From: Certhia americana
Taxonomy: Eukaryota > Chordata > Aves > Passeriformes > Certhiidae
DNA: 64,000 nucleotides
NCBI GenBank assembly: GCA_018697195.1
Contig: JAGMWU010000056.1
Location: 124,001 to 188,000 of the forward strand
Direction: 5' to 3'
Under the pieces are notes generated by a model that searched no databases, was not told the origin of the DNA, and was given only the letters and a program-made list of their open reading frames with translations. How positions within the stretch are numbered: the stretch's first letter is position 1; each line of letters opens with the position of its first letter. Shown in pieces: positions 60,701 to 64,000 of this stretch. Both the position numbers and the translations under genes were made by a program.

Positions 60701-63700
60701 TTCTTTTCCCAAACAGGAAGAAGGTGTCTGAGGTAAGAGATTTATGGAGTACGTTTTGATTCAAAGCAAAGGAAGGGAAATAAATGCTAAGTGAAGTGCA
60801 GCTTGGCTGAATAGTTGGTGTAGACTGCTACACTGCAGCTGAACTTTGATTCTGAGAAATGTTCGTTTGTGGGATGAAAGTCTACCAAAGGAAAGAGAAA
60901 GACCAGGCTTGTACTTTTGTTCCCAAATCTAACTACATTTTACTTTATTTTCCTAATCAATATTATTCTTTGTCCCCCCCAAACACCTTGGTGTCATCAA
61001 TAAAGAAAAGACAATTATTTGCACAACACATGAAGGTTTCCACAGAGCCCCATAAGTTCACAATATCACCCTACTAACCAGAGGGTTGCATCTCTCCCTA
61101 AAACTGTATTGGCCTTATTTTATTGAGTCTGACGGCATCACATTATATATGGGATCATAATTAAAACTGTAAATCAAATATTCTCTGTGTAATTTCTAAA
61201 TCTATTTCTTTCTCAGCCTTAAAAGATCAGAAAGTGCTGCAGGATAGGGGGAAAAAGAAAAGAGGTAGAACGTAAGTAGATTTTAATACAGTCTCCAAAT
61301 CTAGAGCTGGCTTTAAAAAAGTCATAATTTGTGTAGTGTGAAAAATCTTGGAAGTTACGAGTTTCCCTGCCTAACAGAAAATAAATTGAAGTCTTGATAT
61401 TTTTCTTTTGGAAATATTGGAAGTGTCTTATTAAAATGCACTGCTATTGAGAAATTAATGTCTCATTGTTGGGAATATTATTTTGAGTTATATATTGTCA
61501 CACTTAAAAATGAAACAGCTGTGTCAAAATCAAAATCCTTCAAACCATACACTAATTAAACACTGCTGAAAATGGTATCAAAACTGGTGCTTCAGTTCAC
61601 ACCACCTGTGAGTTTTGTCAAGATTTATTTACTAAAACGGACATCAACTGGTTTTCTGGCAGGAAAGCTTTTACAGCATAAAGGAAAAGACCAGAATCAA
61701 TAGCAGCCACTCTCCCTACGTCCATTCTCAAGCTGACCTACACAATTGCAAGTTAAACTTTGCTGCTCTCATGATAAAGGAAAGCAGCCTGAAGAAGCTG
61801 CAAACCCTTGTCAGATTGGATTCTGTTAGGCAGTATTGTCAAACATACATTTATAACCACATCATCACTGCATGCTAACTCTGGAAAAGACTCTGTCTCT
61901 GGAAGTTATTGTCTGCCCAGTCCCTTGCCAGGTTTGGATTTTCTGACCTGACTGAACCTCAGCTGGGGTTCCAAACCTCACTGGCCTTTCTGTAAATGCT
62001 AATGTCCCCTTTGCAGCAACAGAGTAAGGTGCTCAAAGTAAATCTGCTCACTGTTCATACTAGTACACTTGATTCTGTCAGACTGATCAGAAAGGAAAAA
62101 AGCAGCAATGGTCTCAGGTCTTCCAAGCAGGGAGGACATTTCAAACAACACAAAACTGAGCAAAATATGCAGTTCTGCCCAGTTGACAATCACTTCTTAT
62201 AAGTCTGTGAAAGTTAACAGCTCAGTGAACTAATACAGATAACCTGTTCTATCAACATGAGAAATGAGAAAAAGGGCACATGCCAAGTTTATTTACTTAC
62301 TGACAGTACTTGATAGCCCTCTTCTGCAGAAGTCCCTATTACAAGGAAGAACATCCTTCAGGAAGGATGCTAGTACAAGCACCAGCTCATCTGTATGTCA
62401 ATTTCAAGGATGAACTAACTGATCACCTCTAACAGAGTATCTCTTACTCACTCCTCCAAAATCTGCAGTCCCAGGAGGAAGCTTCTGGGAACAACACAGA
62501 ACCTAAAGCATTAGGGAGAGACTATCAGAAATTTTGGAATTGTCTCATTTGTGTGATCATTTATGTTCTACTAAAGAGGAACTTGCGCATGGGCAAATAA
62601 TTTTATTGCCAGTGAACAATGTGTAATACAGCTAAAATTGCAATTAAAAAAAAGGGGCTTTTATTTTTCTTGCCCATAGGAAAGCTCTGCCTCCATCTGA
62701 GCTCACATCAAGGGTCATAATTTAATTTGTTATAATTTTCTGCTTTCTGAAGGCAAGAGCAGACAGAAACCCTAACTCATACACGTGTTCCTCCCAACAC
62801 CTTGCTGTCAGACACTTGGTGCTGCTCAAGGAGTTGCCCCACTATGAAGTGGATTTAGCTATGTGAACAAGCAAAAACTCTGATCTAAACTTGTTTTTCT
62901 CTGGGCCCAGAGCCAGCATTTCAGCTCTTGCCAAGATAACAATTAACATGCTAATTTGGAACCCCACTGACCCAACTCTCCATCAGAAAAGGGTGCTGTG
63001 ATTCAGGTTAGGTAACACTAACATGAGGGGATGCTTCAAGCACCCTGGCTCTAGATCCCAATCCTGACACTAGAACCAGAACTTCAGAACTTGGCAAACA
63101 TGACGCAAGCATCATGTGAAACTTTTTAATCCTTGGCAAATCCTCATGATCTTTCTGTGCTCCACCGTTTTGGCCAACAGTCTGCAACAATTTTGAGAGA
63201 GGCATCTTCTATTCCCACAAAATGGTGAAAATCCCTTGGAACTAGAGGAGAAGTTCCAGTGCTTACATGCTGGAAATTCCAGTAGCCAGACTGGATTCAT
63301 GCTTGTCCACTGATCTGGTCTCAAGCAATACTTTAAGGAAATAATATTTCCACATAAGCTAATTCCCATCACTGCACCAACTCTGTTAGCTACAAGGGGA
63401 ACTCCAGCCATACACAACTCCCTCTGTCTCCAAAATCTGTCTCATTTGCCTAGTGGGATTTGAATGAATCCTAAATTAAGTCTTTGATTTGGATTTTATT
63501 TATCAGGTTTCATCTACGTTTTTTATTTTTTCAGAATAAAATTCAAGCCCTAATTATAGCATACCATCCTGTGTGTGTTATGCCACATAAAAAATATATA
63601 ATTAATGAAAACTGTGATTAAAACCATGATTTACATTATTTTAGTATTATGACACAATTCAGCACACCAACATCAACCCAAAAACTCAGCTCAGACTTGA

Positions 63701-64000
63701 TAAACAGCTCTTCAGGACAAATCCTAACCACCCTCTGTTTGGACTGCACAAAAATCACTGTATTGTAGTTAGATTTCTAATCAATACCGTAATAATTTTC
63801 AGGAATATTAAAATACCTTCTGAACTGAGCTAACAATATCCCTTGGATACAGGGCTGTACACAAGGAATAAGAGATTAATCTGGTGCTGCTAGGCTGCTC
63901 ATGCTAAAATTGCCATTGGCCCTTGCTCTAAAACATGAACCAAAAAACCTCTATCCAAGTAGCTGGCGACTCCATGGAAACAGTAAAAAGGGGACAGAAG
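57795..64000 (-). other. JAKMIP2: Probable JAKMIP2 5' intron: no gene seen
   Basis: AT-rich sequence with no CpG island, recognisable exon, transposon or RNA gene. The absence of a CpG island suggests the JAKMIP2 promoter and first exon lie beyond the window. Confidence 0.6.

Overview
The window is vertebrate nuclear DNA and almost certainly avian. Its genes are spliced, and it carries CR1 LINE fragments in both orientations, two LTR copies resembling avian endogenous retrovirus LTRs, and GC-rich minisatellites around CpG islands. The LTR type suggests a neoavian or songbird genome, but that is only inference. Two genes are recognised, both on the minus strand. No prokaryotic, mobile-defence or otherwise undescribed system was found.

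Positions 1-14,456 hold the 5' part of DPYSL3 (CRMP4, collapsin response mediator protein). It has two alternative first exons. The short form starts at 6,834 and the long form at 14,456. Each sits in its own CpG island, and both splice in phase to the shared exon 2 (1,521-1,609). The rest of the gene lies beyond the left edge. The introns carry a CR1 tail, several GC-rich tandem repeats and an A-rich tract. A 10-N assembly gap lies inside a 17-bp tandem array at 14,851-14,957.

Positions 14,457-28,488 are intergenic. They hold a solo LTR, a CR1 tail, a 19-bp minisatellite containing TTAGGG variants, and a small GC-rich island with a CTCF-like motif.

Positions 28,488-57,794 hold JAKMIP2 (NECC1), a long coiled-coil protein. 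All coding exons could be placed with canonical AG/GT boundaries: 19 in-frame exons encode 804 residues. Two alternative C-terminal ends follow. One is a 16-residue hydrophobic tail from a 73-bp exon; the other is a six-residue tail read from the terminal exon. The reconstructed lengths are 820 and 810 residues. The terminal exon appears to be a 3' UTR of about 4 kb with proximal and distal AATAAA signals. A third possible end is an intronic stop plus AATAAA just after exon 12. Positions 57,795-64,000 are non-coding and are probably the large 5' intron; the JAKMIP2 promoter lies outside the window.

JAKMIP2 upstream of DPYSL3 on the same strand is the known vertebrate arrangement, repeated at CRMP1-JAKMIP1 and DPYSL4-JAKMIP3. 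Both genes are neuronal: DPYSL3 acts on the growth-cone cytoskeleton, and JAKMIP2 is a Golgi- and microtubule-associated coiled-coil protein. Exon boundaries were placed by eye. UTR limits, the regulatory motifs and the alternative ends are predictions.
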